A stretch of 64,000 nt of DNA from assembly GCF_964340395.1 (NCBI RefSeq), contig NC_135554.1, forward strand, positions 7,986,975 through 8,050,974. The letters run 5' to 3'. Source of the stretch: Glandiceps talaboti. Lineage: Eukaryota; Hemichordata; Enteropneusta; Spengelidae. Made by a program: the position numbers and the translations under genes. Shown here piece by piece: positions 10,706-22,336 of this stretch; the stretch's first letter is position 1; each line of letters opens with the position of its first letter. Under the pieces are notes generated by a model. The model saw nothing but the letters and a program-made list of their open reading frames with translations. It searched no databases and was not told where the DNA came from.

Positions 10706-11134
10706 GCGATTCAGATCTGAATCGCAAAGTTGGGTGGATTTTTATGTTAAATTACGCCTTACCTAGCAAAGAATCGGACATTTCCTAACGTCAGCGTTAA
10801 TTACGAAGCCTTCAATTAATGCAAGACCCAAGAAGTGTTCAGAGGTACGCCAATTCCATCAAAATCGGCAAATGTAGCAACGTATGCGGCATTTTGAAGC
10901 AGGCATCTCGCTCACGTTTTCAACGATGTCTCGTCTATTTGCGTTTGCGTAACTGCAATTGTAGCGTTTGATTCGGGTTAAATATCTGAACGTAAAAAGG
11001 CAGAAAAACAGACGAAAAAACCCTCAAAATCACAGCAAACGCTGCAGTTATTGCAGCTAACTGAAGTTCAGGCTCTGTGTATGTCATAGACATTGTTTAG
11101 TGTATTATTGCAAGACTGGTGAAAATATAACATT
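10518..11134. repeat. Long-arm foldback element
   Basis: Two arms of roughly 170-190 nt (10518-10705 and about 10930-11134) are inverted copies: the left has tgttatattttcaccagtct ... cagttagctgcaataattgt ... tttttacgttctgatgttta, and the right has their complements. The spacer is about 225 nt. The left arm alone is repeated at about 8795-9000 in unit A. Non-coding; likely a non-autonomous DNA transposon with long terminal inverted repeats. Confidence 0.7.
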
Positions 11135-11577
11135 GTGTTGGATTCTGTGTACCCAGTACAATCCAGTATTGACTCTTTGCGGAGAGTTGAGGTGAAATAC
11201 ATGCTATTTTCAGAAATGTAACTGAACAATTGAACACTTTTATATACTTTGTAGGAAGTAAGCATTAGATAGCAGTATATGAATTGTTTTTGATGCATAT
11301 TAAACTTTTTTTTATATCATTAAACATTTCATTGTTATCCTCTAAACTCAAATGTGTGTTGCCTCCTACTCTCCCCCTAGTGTAAATTAGTGGGTAGACA
11401 GTCAGCAATTGAACCAGAACCGTGCCCCTGTGTATGTTTATAAATTCTTGCATTAATCCTGTTTACTCATAGACCTTTTGAGCTGGCCATGAGGGTTACA
11501 TTTATATTCCATCCATGTCTATCCCAGTATGTTGATTTGATTTCGTTTGTAATGTGTTGGTTTTATTTCGTTTGTAG

Positions 11578-11817
11578 ACGATGAACTTCCCATAATACAA
11601 TGCCCGGCAGACATCCTAACGACCACTGATCCACGACAGCCCGTCGCATTGGTTACACTGATTGCCGCAAATGCCTCCGATAATTCAGGATCCTTCAATT
11701 CCACGTCATCAGCCGAGTCCGGCAGTGAGTTTGAAATCGGAATGACACCTGTGGTGTATACAGTAACTGACAACTCCTTGAATAAAGCTACGTGTAATTT
11801 CACAGTACAAGTGATCG
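11578..11817 (+). CDS. HYR domain 5 exon
   Basis: A 240-nt phase 1-1 exon between tttgtag (ends 11577) and gtaagt at 11818. It starts D-D-E-L-P-I-I-Q-C-P-A-D, has N-A-S-D-N-S-G-S-F and E-F-E-I-G-M-T-P-V-V-Y-T, and ends C-N-F-T-V-Q-V-I-G. The usual tryptophan before the central proline is missing (L-I-A-A-N-A-S), so this copy is more divergent, but both cysteines remain. Confidence 0.83.
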
Positions 11818-11996
11818 GTAAGTAATACGTTTATCATTACATTTCACGTACATGAAGTCTTCCATATCTTTGACATTTAATATATATCGATTGTGATACA
11901 AGTTGTATAAGCATGGAGAATAAGTGGATATTGATATCTAAATTACTCCAGTAAGATAGTAAAATGTAGAAAGATGATTCGTCAAGGATGTATGTA

Positions 11997-12000
<4 letters not shown>

Positions 12001-12048
<48 letters not shown>

Positions 12049-12480
12049 CTGTACCAGTGCCTGTGCCTGTCTGTTTTTGACTGTCATTTTCCCGAAACGG
12101 ATGGCCAATTCAAATTGAATTTATGAAAAAAAGAACTCAATGGGTTTAGTATAAAATAAACATTATAAGAATACTAAAATAGACATTTGCATAATTAACA
12201 ATTACAGGAATTAGGCAATATCTTTGCAATGCATGCTTCAAATTGAACACTTCTTATAAACATTAATGGGAACAAAGCTAACGTGTCCTATAAAACTTAT
12301 TGAGGTACCTTTTGATTTTACTGAACAATGTGGATAATGTTCATATATTAATTCGGCAATACCTTTGATTTGGATGCTTCAAATCTCATGTAATTCGGTG
12401 TACATATTGATGATAACAACACACTGGTGTCCTACGTTGTTGGTGTAGCTTTTTACATAATTACTCATTTAATAATCAGA
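12001..12480. repeat. (GT)n tract and divergent copy of the CCTCCCGTAAGGG repeat family
   Basis: (GT)n at 12001-12045, then sequence with gtctgtttttgactgtcat, atttgcataattaacaatta and aattaggcaatatctttgca, a weaker form of the unit found in 1922-3003. Confidence 0.5.
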
Positions 12481-12711
12481 ATATCTTGGCAAAGTATACT
12501 TCAAATCTTAAGCTCACTTGGTTTGATGAATGACAGATGATAACGAAGCGCATGTATCATATGAAGCTTATTGACTTATTGTTTGGTTAATTAGATATTC
12601 TCCCCAACATTTTTCTTCGTTCAGCCTTGGCAAATACGAGTGACGTAAGGGGCCCGTGTCACTTCGAGTCGCTAGAGGAATAGGGACCATCTACGAAGAC
12701 TTGTTTAGAAA

Positions 12712-12757
<46 letters not shown>

Positions 12758-12778
12758 GCTGCTGCTGCTGCTGCTGTT
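12712..12778. repeat. (TTG)n(CTG)n microsatellite
   Basis: Trinucleotide tract, about 15 TTG then several CTG units; it creates poly-asparagine/serine in an antisense ORF, which is not a gene. Confidence 0.95.
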
Positions 12779-12984
12779 GCTACACGCTGAACATATATTG
12801 TTAAGTTCTCTTTCCTGCATTCTAGATAGCATAATGATGAAAAGAAAACATTTCAAATTTAATTTATCATCAACTTGATTTAGACTACACCATAACTAAA
12901 CCAAATAAAACAAACTCAAATTTCAAAAGAAATGACAGGTTCCTCACACTTTGCATCATTATATGATACACATTTGTCATACTT

Positions 12985-13025
12985 TTTTCTTCCGTAAGGA
13001 AGAGATGTATTAGGGGGTGAAAGTC

Positions 13026-13096
<71 letters not shown>

Positions 13097-13936
13097 GTGT
13101 GTGTGTGTCTGATTGTATCATCATTTTCTCCAAAGCGGCTGGCTCAATTAAAACGAAATTAGACACAAGTGCTCTGTTATGTAATGGCAAGAACTGATTA
13201 GGTTTTGGTGAAAATCCCATGAATATCAATGAGCAATTTGCGTAATTAATCGATCGTTCATCTGGTCGTACTTCATTTCGAAAGTGCGCCACCAACATTG
13301 ATGTAAGGTAAACCAGGAAGCTACTGTACTGATACACACTGTTGTTCTACACTGAGAAAGACACTGTTTTCAAGGGTTTCAATTGTTTGTATTGATATTT
13401 GCATTGAATCTAAAGCTTATTACATCAAAGCAAGGAGGTGAGAAAATACACATCATCTGTACACTTTATTGCAAAAATATACAGTCATGATTGTCTGCTC
13501 ACTTCACACCTTTCACACATGTATACGATTTGGAGCAGAAGGTGCGTCTGTCAATCCCGATCGAAACAAGAATGTATACACTTTACCCAGGGACGAAGTA
13601 GGGCAATAATACCTTATCACTTCACTGTTACAGTATTAAAGTTGTTCAACTGTTACGATGGTTACCATGAAGTATGTAAACTTTCTGATGCATTATAGCA
13701 ATGTTATGCAGGTTTCAATTTTGTTTATTATTTGCTGTGAAAACGGGTGTACATATCCCGGGTATGTAGGGGATCATGAAAGCCGAGTGCAGTCGAGGAT
13801 GGCAAGCTTTCCTGGCATTTGAACAACATTTTTGACGACTAACTTTCACTGGGATGGAGAGCTATATTTCTTGCATAAATCATGAAATTGCAAGACTACC
13901 CTTACAGAAGCCATTCAGTTTAAATCTGGTTTTTGT
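12985..13936 (+). repeat. CCTCCCGTAAGGG-family copy next to HYR6
   Basis: Starts with a variant hairpin CTTCCGTAAGGAAG at 12990-13003, then (GT)n at 13031-13097, then cggctggctcaatt and a ggcaagaactgattagg motif shared with the 59283 copy. The far end (13903-13936) has cccttac...ccattcagtttaaatctggt, the same closing sequence as the copy ending at 3003. The HYR6 exon begins 14 nt later. The middle of this stretch (13300-13880) is unassigned, so it may be two fragments. Confidence 0.5.
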
Positions 13937-13949
13937 ATTACACTTACAG

Positions 13950-14189
13950 ACATTGAGGAGCCATTTCTCCGTTGTCCAAAGAACAGAGTAAAATCAACAG
14001 ACCGGCGGAAGGATACGGCTACAGTACGTTGGAAACAACCAAATGCCACTGATAATTCTGGAAGCGTTGCTGAGAGGAGTACTCATGAACCTAAAACTTT
14101 ATTTGGCATCGGAATAACCAGAGTCACGTACACAGCTTTTGATCCGTATGGAAACAATGCCTCGTGTACTTTTACAATAACGGTTGAAG
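13950..14189 (+). CDS. HYR domain 6 exon
   Basis: A 240-nt phase 1-1 exon with acceptor cttacag ending 13949 and donor gttggt at 14190. No methionine lies in the exon, so simple ATG-based ORF calling would miss it. It reads D-I-E-E-P-F-L-R-C-P-K-N, W-K-Q-P-N-A-T-D-N-S-G-S-V, F-G-I-G-I-T-R-V-T-Y-T-A-F-D-P-Y-G-N-N-A-S-C-T-F. The end of a repeat copy lies only about 13 nt upstream of the exon. Confidence 0.85.
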
Positions 14190-14209
14190 GTTGGTTTGTT
14201 ACATATTGT

Positions 14210-14249
14210 CTAATTTAGGGAGGGAGGGAGGGAGTTAGGGAGGGAAGGA

Positions 14250-14337
<88 letters not shown>
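14210..14337. repeat. (GGGA)n(GA)n microsatellite
   Basis: Begins about 20 nt after the HYR6 donor; purine-only tract of about 125 nt. Confidence 0.95.
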
Positions 14338-14341
<4 letters not shown>

Positions 14342-14427
14342 TACATGCCTCAACAAAATTAAATCTCGACGTCGAGGGCACATTGTAGGTTGCAACTACC
14401 ATATTTAGTTATGATACACTTTAATGT

Positions 14428-14570
14428 GCAATACCGTAGCTTGTGGAGGGGGGAGTTGCTCCAACCCCCAACCCCGAGATCTTTAGGAAAAAAAGAAAAA
14501 AAATTAAAAACGTTATTTATGTGACGATTCCTAACACATTTGCTTTGAATTGACGATTCTCTAAAGTCAA
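14428..14570 (-). repeat. Fragment of a hAT-like end
   Basis: The sequence ataccgtagcttgtgg, a G-rich stretch, then A-rich, then cgttattta and gacgattccta aligns with the reverse complement of the right end of the element at 40798-41960 (taccgtagcctg, G-rich, A-rich, cgttattta, ggcgattccta). Only about 140 nt are left. Confidence 0.55.
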
Positions 14571-14640
14571 AAGTGACTCTACTTACACTCACTCCTCGCT
14601 AGTATTCCTCTGTATTGTAAGCTGGCTTAACTTTGAATAA

Positions 14641-14870
14641 CCAGATTTAAACTGAATGCCTCCGGTAAGGGAATCACTAATTATGCAAATAACTCATTAA
14701 ACTAAAAAAGATGTGGCAAATGGCTTTGTTTTTGGGCAAGCGTGCTTTCTTAGGTTAATGTATGTGCCAAATTATACGGAATTTGAAGAGTGCATGATAC
14801 TGCTTAATTACTGAATATCGTTCATTATTCAAAACACTCATTAAAGTTGTAAAATTGTTTAAAATTGCCA
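14641..14870 (-). repeat. CCTCCCGTAAGGG-family fragment, inverted
   Basis: Opens with the complement of the family's closing sequence (aaccagatttaaactgaatg, ctccggtaaggg), then tcactaattatgcaaataac. Truncated after about 230 nt. Confidence 0.6.
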
Positions 14871-17324
14871 TTTTTTCAATATTTCAAATACTGTTAAAGA
14901 TCGTGTAGAACCAACTTTACCCACGACCGACTTCACTATCATGGCTGACACGTTCGAAGTATCTGCCTTCCGTAGCGTAGGCAAACGAAGAGTTATGTTT
15001 GTTATCCTTGAAAGTTGAATGCTATAATTATTGTGCAATTGTTGTATATAGTTTCTGGTTGTATACACCGGTAGTGAAAACAATACATTGTGCATGTCGA
15101 AATCGTTGCCACAGCCACAGAGGAATCACAAGTCACGGTGGTTGTGTCTGTAACATTTATAAGAATATTTGATATTTGGAACTACAGATGAAGAAACCTG
15201 TAGGTCCGTTTGCATACGGTGTTCGTCGTCCCTTCGTACGAGTTGAGCAACGTAGACCCCTGCATGCTGCATGCACCATCTGCAAACAGGGCTATCTTGG
15301 CAGTAATGTTTGTTCTGATGAGCGTGAATGTCACATTGAGTGATCAGTTTTACCTATCTACGTTACCTGCTTCACTTCAATGTCGACAGACGATCCAACA
15401 AAAATTTACCTCTCAGCACGTGACTATATAAACTGTTCAATGTGCGACTGGCGATGGTATTCATTCAAGGGCATGCAATGAAACACGACGACGTGATACA
15501 TTTTACAACGTCAACGATATTGCATTGGCAGACGCAGACCTCACTGTGCTTCTCGTGACATGCGTTCGTTTTGACAATGGTACCGATCATTATTAGGAGA
15601 AAGTGGCTCAAAATCACTGTATAAACAAGTTTTGCCTCTGAACACAACAAAATTCACTTTCAATTATCAATATATTACAAATATTTATGGAAGGAACGTT
15701 AGCAAATGCCCAGCTCGCAACACATACCCCTCTCTAAATGCATAGACTTCGATACTTGACGTGCGATCATATGATAAAATTTTCCATTTTTAGGCTGCAG
15801 TGCATCATCACATCCCGGTTCGCGTACATATAATCATGGATGTATAAGATAATGTCGTCAAGATCATCACTATAAGAAAACCGTGTTCGCATGTATTTTA
15901 TTTCCAGCAAAATTCCACAATATATCAAGCTGCCCTGAGTTTACTTGTGTGACAGTACGAGCCGCCACCTCGTAAAGTTTGTTTAGCAGTTTATTAGTTA
16001 CCATATTAAGTACTGTTTACTGTTTGTTAAACCCAAAGCTTGTTATTGGGACAGCTAGTACTTTTACTTTGTAAAGCTGGGTCATTTTCGCTATTTCTGG
16101 ACAAATCCGGAAGGACTACATCACCTCCGGACAGTTAGTAACATTGTAGCCAGTTTGAGCGGGAAATACCCAGGTTAACATGTGGTTTGTAGTTTTAGGG
16201 AGAGTTGAGCGTGAACCTTCGAGTAGTGCGGACCGATGCGTTGTAAGGTCCGGTTAGTTGTAGTATGCAGACCGTAGTATGTAAGGTCTAGTACATGTAT
16301 TACAAACCTGTGAACTGTAGTGCGTTGATGACGTCGACGGAGAACAAAGTACGGCTGGTGTGTAGAATTGTAGGCGATTAGTTATCGTTTTATTCGCATC
16401 CTGTGGGACGTTAACCCCATGGCGAGGACGCGCTCCAATATAACTCAGCAGCGGGAACCCAAGGTAAATTTTCACAGCTCTTGTCTATGGCCGATGGTCT
16501 GATCAGCAGGGTAATAGACGGGCGATTGTGACACTTGCATAACTACATAGTCTAATTATTATTACAATTCGACACTGGGTCGTGTTAGTCGTGACATGGT
16601 GGGGCCGGTGTTCACAGGGACAAGGTTCTCGAGATATGCCGTGGAGTATTTTTTATCAGAATACAGTAAAATGTCGATAATATAGATGTGTTTAGGCAAA
16701 TACATATTGAAGAGTGAAAAATACTTTAGTTCTGTGATCACACAAAGTCACTACATAAAAATACTACTAATAGTACTATTACGGTACTTGTCATGTTATC
16801 ATTTACCGATTTTAGACTTATTTAACAGCAATCTTGCAACGTTCTTTGAATGCATTCCATGGTGTATCTCACTAAAATGTTGATTTTGCCCTCATTTCTT
16901 TTCCCCCACTTGTTTTCACTAGCGGAATGGAGCAGTTCCACATTACCATCGATCATGTTCGGCGCCATGTTGTCTATTAGCAACAATAGTGTGCGCATGT
17001 ACGAATGATAAGTCAGGCGTCAAGTACACATCTTTCGACGTAGGTGTGTACGTACACACAAAAAAATATTTTTATATTTTTTAAAAATTACAATTTTACC
17101 AGCAATCAGTATCAACCAAGTCAATACAGAATCAATGTAACTTAGTGCATAGAATATGATACCAACGGCAAAATTTGATTTCAAAATATTGAAAAAAAAT
17201 GACAATTTTACACAATTTTACAACTTTAAAGGTAAACGTTGTAGCAACAAACTTCATAGAACAGGTGCGTATTATCATGGTTGATATATGTACCATACTA
17301 TACGAAATATGAGCTTGCATTTTT
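14871..17324. other. Intron stretch without assigned coding sequence
   Basis: Interior of the HYR6-HYR7 intron. Between 15187 and 15345 there is an EGF-like relic (see findings). From about 15900 to 16500 base composition is less AT-rich, with repeated gtagtatgcagaccgta-type phrases; it may be part of an unrecognised transposon. The rest shows nothing I can name. Confidence 0.4.
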
Positions 17325-18109
17325 AAGATACACCCTAGTTACCTAAAGTTATTAATTATGCAAGTTTTTCATTAAAACTGTAAGCTATATCAAAATATTT
17401 ATAGGACATATCCGCTTTATTATGGTTAACGTATGTACTAAATTATATTGAAATACATCAGCAAACTTGATAGGATGTATACACTTTGTTATGTTTAATG
17501 TATGAAGTAAATTATATTGAAATTGAAGTATGCAGTCTTAAAATATAGCCTAATTACAGAAAATAATTAATTATGCAAATTATACACTAAATCTTCAAAT
17601 GAAATCAACAACTCTTATAGGAGATATGCACTGTGTTATGTTTAACTTATGTACTAAATTCTATTGGAATTGAAGTATGCAGTCTTAAGATATAGCCTAA
17701 TTACTGAAAATCAATAATTATGCAAATTATTCATTAACACTTTAAGGCACATCAACTAACTTTATAGGACATACACAATTTGTTATGGTTAATGTATGTA
17801 CTGAATTGCATTGAAATTGAAGTATACAGTCATAAGATATAGCCTAATTACCAAGAATAATTAATTATGCAAATTATTAATTAACACTGAAAGGTACATC
17901 AACAATCTTTACAGGACAAATGTATGTTATGTTTAATGAATGGTACTATATTATATTGAAATTGAAGTATGCAGTCTTAAGATATTGATTAATTAGTTGA
18001 TTTCATTAATATGCACATTTCTCTAATTAAACATTGACAGATCTGGCTCAAAACCTAATCAGGTCTAGCCATTACCCTAAAGATTATATGATTTTTAGAA
18101 AATGATGAC

Positions 18110-18148
<39 letters not shown>

Positions 18149-18243
18149 GGCAGGCAGACAGACAGACAGACAGACAGACGGACGGACGGACACACAGACA
18201 TTCCCCTTTTAATACCTACCGCACCCTTACGGGAGGTAAAAAT
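17325..18243 (-). repeat. CCTCCCGTAAGGG family, inverted long copy
   Basis: Reverse-complement relative of 1922-3003: tandem units with aattatgcaaattattcatt and cttaagatatagcctaatta at about 120-nt spacing. A (CAGA)n tract lies at 18108-18190, and the hairpin-side end (cacccttacgggaggtaaaa) is at 18221-18240. The other end is missing, so this copy is truncated. Confidence 0.7.
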
Positions 18244-18429
18244 GTGTCCAATTAAAAATTGAAACTTTTTTATCGAATTAAAAGTTCTTTGACGGGAAAG
18301 TGCAAAAGAAGTGCGCACATGCATGTGCACTTTCCGCGAGTGACAGTAGTCTTGAAATACGAAACTGTTTGTTTTTGTTTAGAGCGACATAATAAGTTGT
18401 TATTTCTGATTTTTTGATGTGTTTCGTAG

Positions 18430-18669
18430 ACAATGAAAAGCCTTTGATCCAATGCCCAGCAAATGTAACAGCGATCAACGATGATGGAAAGCCTAATACC
18501 ACTGTGACGTGGTCATCACCGAATGCGACTGACAACACAGAAATTGAAATGGTCAATAGCACGCATACATCGGGTGAAACGTTTGAAATTGGGAAATATC
18601 TCGTTACGTATACAGCTTCTGACATATATGGTAATGCCGCATCCTGCAGTTTCATTGTAGAAGTGAAAG
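18430..18669 (+). CDS. HYR domain 7 exon
   Basis: A 240-nt phase 1-1 exon between cgtag (ends 18429) and gtatgt at 18670. It carries D-N-E-K-P-L-I-Q-C-P-A-N-V, W-S-S-P-N-A-T-D-N-T-E, F-E-I-G-K-Y-L-V-T-Y-T-A-S-D-I-Y-G-N and C-S-F-I-V-E-V-K-G, a full HYR repeat. The intron in front of it (14190-18429) is the longest in the HYR block apart from those with intact LINEs and is filled with repeats. Confidence 0.85.
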
Positions 18670-19365
18670 GTATGTACAGGGGGGGTCACGCTGTTGACCT
18701 CTGACCATATGTCTCTAACGTCAATAGGTTCTCTCTCCCTATGGTCACCCATAAACCCTGGAGGTTATTCAAGGTTCTCAGGGTTTCGGTCAAGCCAGCT
18801 AACCATCCAGGCTGTAAATTGTTTGTCATACCACAGTTTATTTGACATGAAAGCTCCTACTAGGCCAACAACATAATCAGTGAAATTGGCATATGAATAA
18901 ACAAAATCGTATTTATTTGGTGAATAGAAACTAATTTGTGCATAGTTATCTCTATGAAAATATAATATGAAACAACATAGACCACGTCCATATCTGCAAC
19001 TCGATATACAGACTTGGACTAAGTTCTTTGACATTGCTTTTTTGCAAGTACAAAAATAATGTCAAGCTGTTTTGTTAATTACAAATTCTAATTAATGGCT
19101 ATTTCTCATCAGTATGCTTTTGCGATTTTAAGTCGATCAATGCTATACCAAATCATTTGCTACACAAACATAGTTTGTAATGTCTTTCCACTCTCATTTA
19201 TCGATAAATATCCGATAGTAAGAGTCATCCTGAATGTTCAGTCAACTACATCAAATAAAAACAAGATAAAAGTTCACCACATATTCGAATATTCTGTCTG
19301 ATTGACTCTGTACTGCTCTTTAAAGTAACCACCATAAACCACTTTACGCATTTTATCGTCTCTAG

Positions 19366-19605
19366 ATATTGAACTACCGGTCATATCTTGTCCCACGCTA
19401 CAAATCACTACCACGAATCCTCGAGAAGCGACAGGGAATTCCGAATGGCCATTGCCAAACGCCACCGATAATTCTGGACATGTTTCCATGACGAGTACCC
19501 ATGACTTCAGTAGTGACTTTAAGATCGGTGAAACTAATGTAACATATACAGCATACGATATGTCCAACAATGAAGCATCGTGTTCATTCACTGTGCTTGT
19601 TAATG
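19366..19605 (+). CDS. HYR domain 8 exon
   Basis: A 240-nt phase 1-1 exon between tctag (ends 19365) and gtgagt at 19606. It carries D-I-E-L-P-V-I-S-C-P, W-P-L-P-N-A-T-D-N-S-G-H-V and F-K-I-G-E-T-N-V-T-Y-T-A-Y-D-M, ending C-S-F-T-V-L-V-N-G. Followed by an intron that received a 5'-truncated LINE in antisense orientation. Confidence 0.85.
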
Positions 19606-20213
19606 GTGAGTAGTTTATATTAAAGCAAGTAGTTATAGTAAATAAGTTTATTTTAACATAAAGATAAATATATTTTCAAAAATGGCAAACTATATGCAAA
19701 TATCTACTTAAATTTCCATAATATTTATGGCACAGGGATTTTCACTTGTACAATGTCATGATCTTATACAGCTTAAAAAGCAGGAAGCAGGTGGTCTTAA
19801 CAATTTATTGTAAACATTACTCAATAGAAATTATAGTATATAATGGTTATATGTATACGTACATTGATGAATACGATACCTTGCTAAGATCGCGTTGGGG
19901 AAAGCAAAGTCGTATCTCACCATGCAATCTCGCAAACCACTCTAACAATTAGCCCAATAATTCATTTGCCAGAATTATATCTCACATTGGAAATTCCAAA
20001 GGGATATTAGTGGGTATCTTTAATTCTTATTTGTTTATTTACAGAATAATGATATCATACGATCATTTTTCCAAAATTAATACATCATGCTATATTGAAG
20101 TTGCTGACGCTTCAATGGTACCCGGTACAAATAGTTAATATCATAAATTTTCCATTATGTATACCACATGTTTGCCTAATTACATAATCGTGAGCATCCT
20201 CGCCATACTCCTT

Positions 20214-20228
20214 CACGTAAGATAACTT
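20214..20228. repeat. Target-site duplication, left copy
   Basis: CACGTAAGATAACTT, identical to 22052-22066; the left copy abuts the poly(A) tail of the antisense LINE (seen as T-run). Confidence 0.88.
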
Positions 20229-22051
20229 TTTTTTTTTATCTTTCATGTTCTTTATTGAAAACCCATTGAAATTATACAGTATACAATAATATATGCATGT
20301 TGTCATGAATTAGGTTTTCTTTTTAGGATGAATTGACATAGAAACAAGATGTACATGTACAGAACAAAACAAAAACAAGAAACAGAAGCAGGCAAAAAAA
20401 AATGATATTGTCATGTACTACAAAATCAAAGAAATTCTACAATTGTATAATGACTGTTGAAAAAAAAAGAAGAAACAGATTACTACCGTCAGGATGAAAA
20501 TATATACATTACATCTACTAGAATACTTCTACGCCTCGAAATCTTTCCATTTTTCTAGGAATATTGGCAATGTACCCTTACGACGTGAAATAAACAATTC
20601 TAAGTTTTGATTATGTTTAACTTCTATTCTTAGTAAATTAAAGCTTGGCAGCTGTTTTTTTAATTTACAACTGTAGATATTTTTCTTATACATGAGAACA
20701 ATATAATTCAGTAATTTAGACCAGCATTTATCACCTAAAATAATCTGTTGAGATGACGGGTACCTAGGGCAATTCAAAGCCTCACCCCAAGTTGTGTACA
20801 TATCTTGCCAGATGGCTTTCACATATTCGCAATCTACAAACAGGTGTACTAACGTCTCAGATGTTCTGTGACAAAAAGTACACGCATCTGTATCCACTAA
20901 AGGAGAACGCATGTTATATAACATGGAATTAGTATACAGAATATTGTGGCTTATTTTCCATTGAAATTCTCGAGCGACACTACTGATTGTAACTTTAAAT
21001 GGCATACTATAAATGAAGTTCCAATCAAGATCACCTTCAAAAAGGTTACTAAAGAAAATTTGACTTTTTGGTTTAATGAAGTAACTGCCTGAAATTAATT
21101 TACGTAGCTGTTTTTGTTCCGACTTTAACAATGCAATCAGTCCACCTTCACTGTGAAAGAGGAAGGTGTTTTCAGGTCGTACACAAAAAGCTTTGTTTTT
21201 CCTCCAATTCACAGGCAGTGCCGATATCAATCCCTGCCACTGCAGAAAATCTATTAGATTAACCCCCAAATTACGAAAATACTCCCATCCTTTAATGTTA
21301 CCATCAGTAGTGAAGATATCCGAGACATATCGAACTCCTACATTATAAAAGGTTTTAAGAAAAATGCTTTTCCCTTGAATGAGGATATTTTTGTTATTCC
21401 AAATAATTTCAGAAGAAGATGAAGTAGACTTATCATGGCTATAGTTGCTCCAAACACTTAACATGTCATGATAAAAAGGAGGAATCTCGAAATTAAGTAC
21501 ATTCAAAGAAAAATTACATTTAAAGATAAGCTGTCCACCAACTGGTTTAAGATAGTAGTCTAAAACAACTTTCCAAGGGTCGAAATATGGGAGCAGATAG
21601 TACTTAACCCACGTTACTTTGAAAGCCTTTTGCATTGCACAAATGTCTAGCATACCTAAACCCCCTTGGCCTATGTCACCAATCATTGTGTCACGTGCTA
21701 CTCTATCGTGTCCCTTCCATAAAAACGAATAAATTAACGAATTGATGTGTTTTACATCTTTTTGATGGACATTGATAAGATTAAGGATGTACAGCAATTT
21801 CGGAATGACTAGACTTTTAATTATCTGTACTCTACCCATAATGGTAAGGTTACGACTGGTCCAGCATTGCAGTACATCTGACAGTCCCTTGAGTGGTGCA
21901 GCCAGATTCAGTTTATAAGCTGTAGCTGTATCATATGAAAAAAATACACCCACAATCTTGATTGGTGACATAGGCCATTTGACCCCGAACGGAGTATCTC
22001 GACGAAATCTCCAATTTCCCAACCAGAGTGCTTCAGTCTTATCAAAATTAA
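20229..22051 (-). mobile_element. 5'-truncated L1-type LINE with 15-bp TSD
   Basis: An insertion of about 1.8 kb in antisense orientation in the HYR8-HYR9 intron. Read on the minus strand it ends with an AATAAA signal (complement at 20250-20262) and a short poly(A) (T-run from 20229), and it is bounded by perfect 15-bp direct repeats. Only the C-terminal third of the polymerase ORF is present, so the copy was dead on arrival, as is common for LINE target-primed reverse transcription. Confidence 0.88.
20529..22051 (-). pseudogene. LINE ORF2 C-terminal fragment
   Basis: An uninterrupted minus-strand frame. It starts within the element at N-F-D-K-T-E-A-L-W-L-G and contains L-T-I-M-G-R-V-Q-I-I-K-S-L, L-I-Y-S-F-L-W-K-G-H and G-G-L-G-M-L-D. 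It ends with a C-T-F-C-x(6)-H-L-F-V-D-C zinc-knuckle-like motif (near 20830-20885). These are post-RT parts of L1/Tx1-type ORF2. The open frame extends to an ATG at 22079, but the first nine or so residues come from the duplicated target and host flank, so this is a chance start. The intact frame suggests a young insertion. Confidence 0.85.
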
Positions 22052-22066
22052 CACGTAAGATAACTT
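22052..22066. repeat. Target-site duplication, right copy
   Basis: Second copy of CACGTAAGATAACTT, marking the 5' truncation point of the LINE. Confidence 0.88.
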
Positions 22067-22292
22067 GACCTTTTGGCAAAGATTGTCAAAATGGCATTAG
22101 AGTTTAAACCTCATTCCGAAGTTACCATATCTCCAATCGTAACATATACAGTACATCAAAGGCATAAATATAATTTCTTCATGATGTTTTTAACACAAAA
22201 TAATATATCACAGATCAAAATTTAAAGTAAAGGTAGGGGACGGTTTTTGATTTGTTATCTGGACAATCAATGCTATGGTACTAGAGGTCAAA

Positions 22293-22296
<4 letters not shown>

Positions 22297-22334
<38 letters not shown>
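22297..22334. repeat. (GT)n microsatellite
   Basis: Dinucleotide tract in the HYR8-HYR9 intron; a second complex GT/CA tract lies at 22436-22475. Confidence 0.95.

Positions 22335-22336
<2 letters not shown>

Noticed and set aside
12885-13337. 150-residue antisense ORF with poly(H-T)
   Set aside because: Translation of a (GT)n tract inside a repeat copy.
18278-18655. Antisense ORFs opposite HYR exons (also 9090-9422, 19274-19591, 11519-11803)
   Set aside because: Mirror frames of conserved HYR exons; the sense strand carries domain motifs and splice sites.
22060-22079. ATG start of the LINE fragment ORF at 22079
   Set aside because: Lies in host flank outside the 15-bp target duplication, so it is not a LINE or host start codon.
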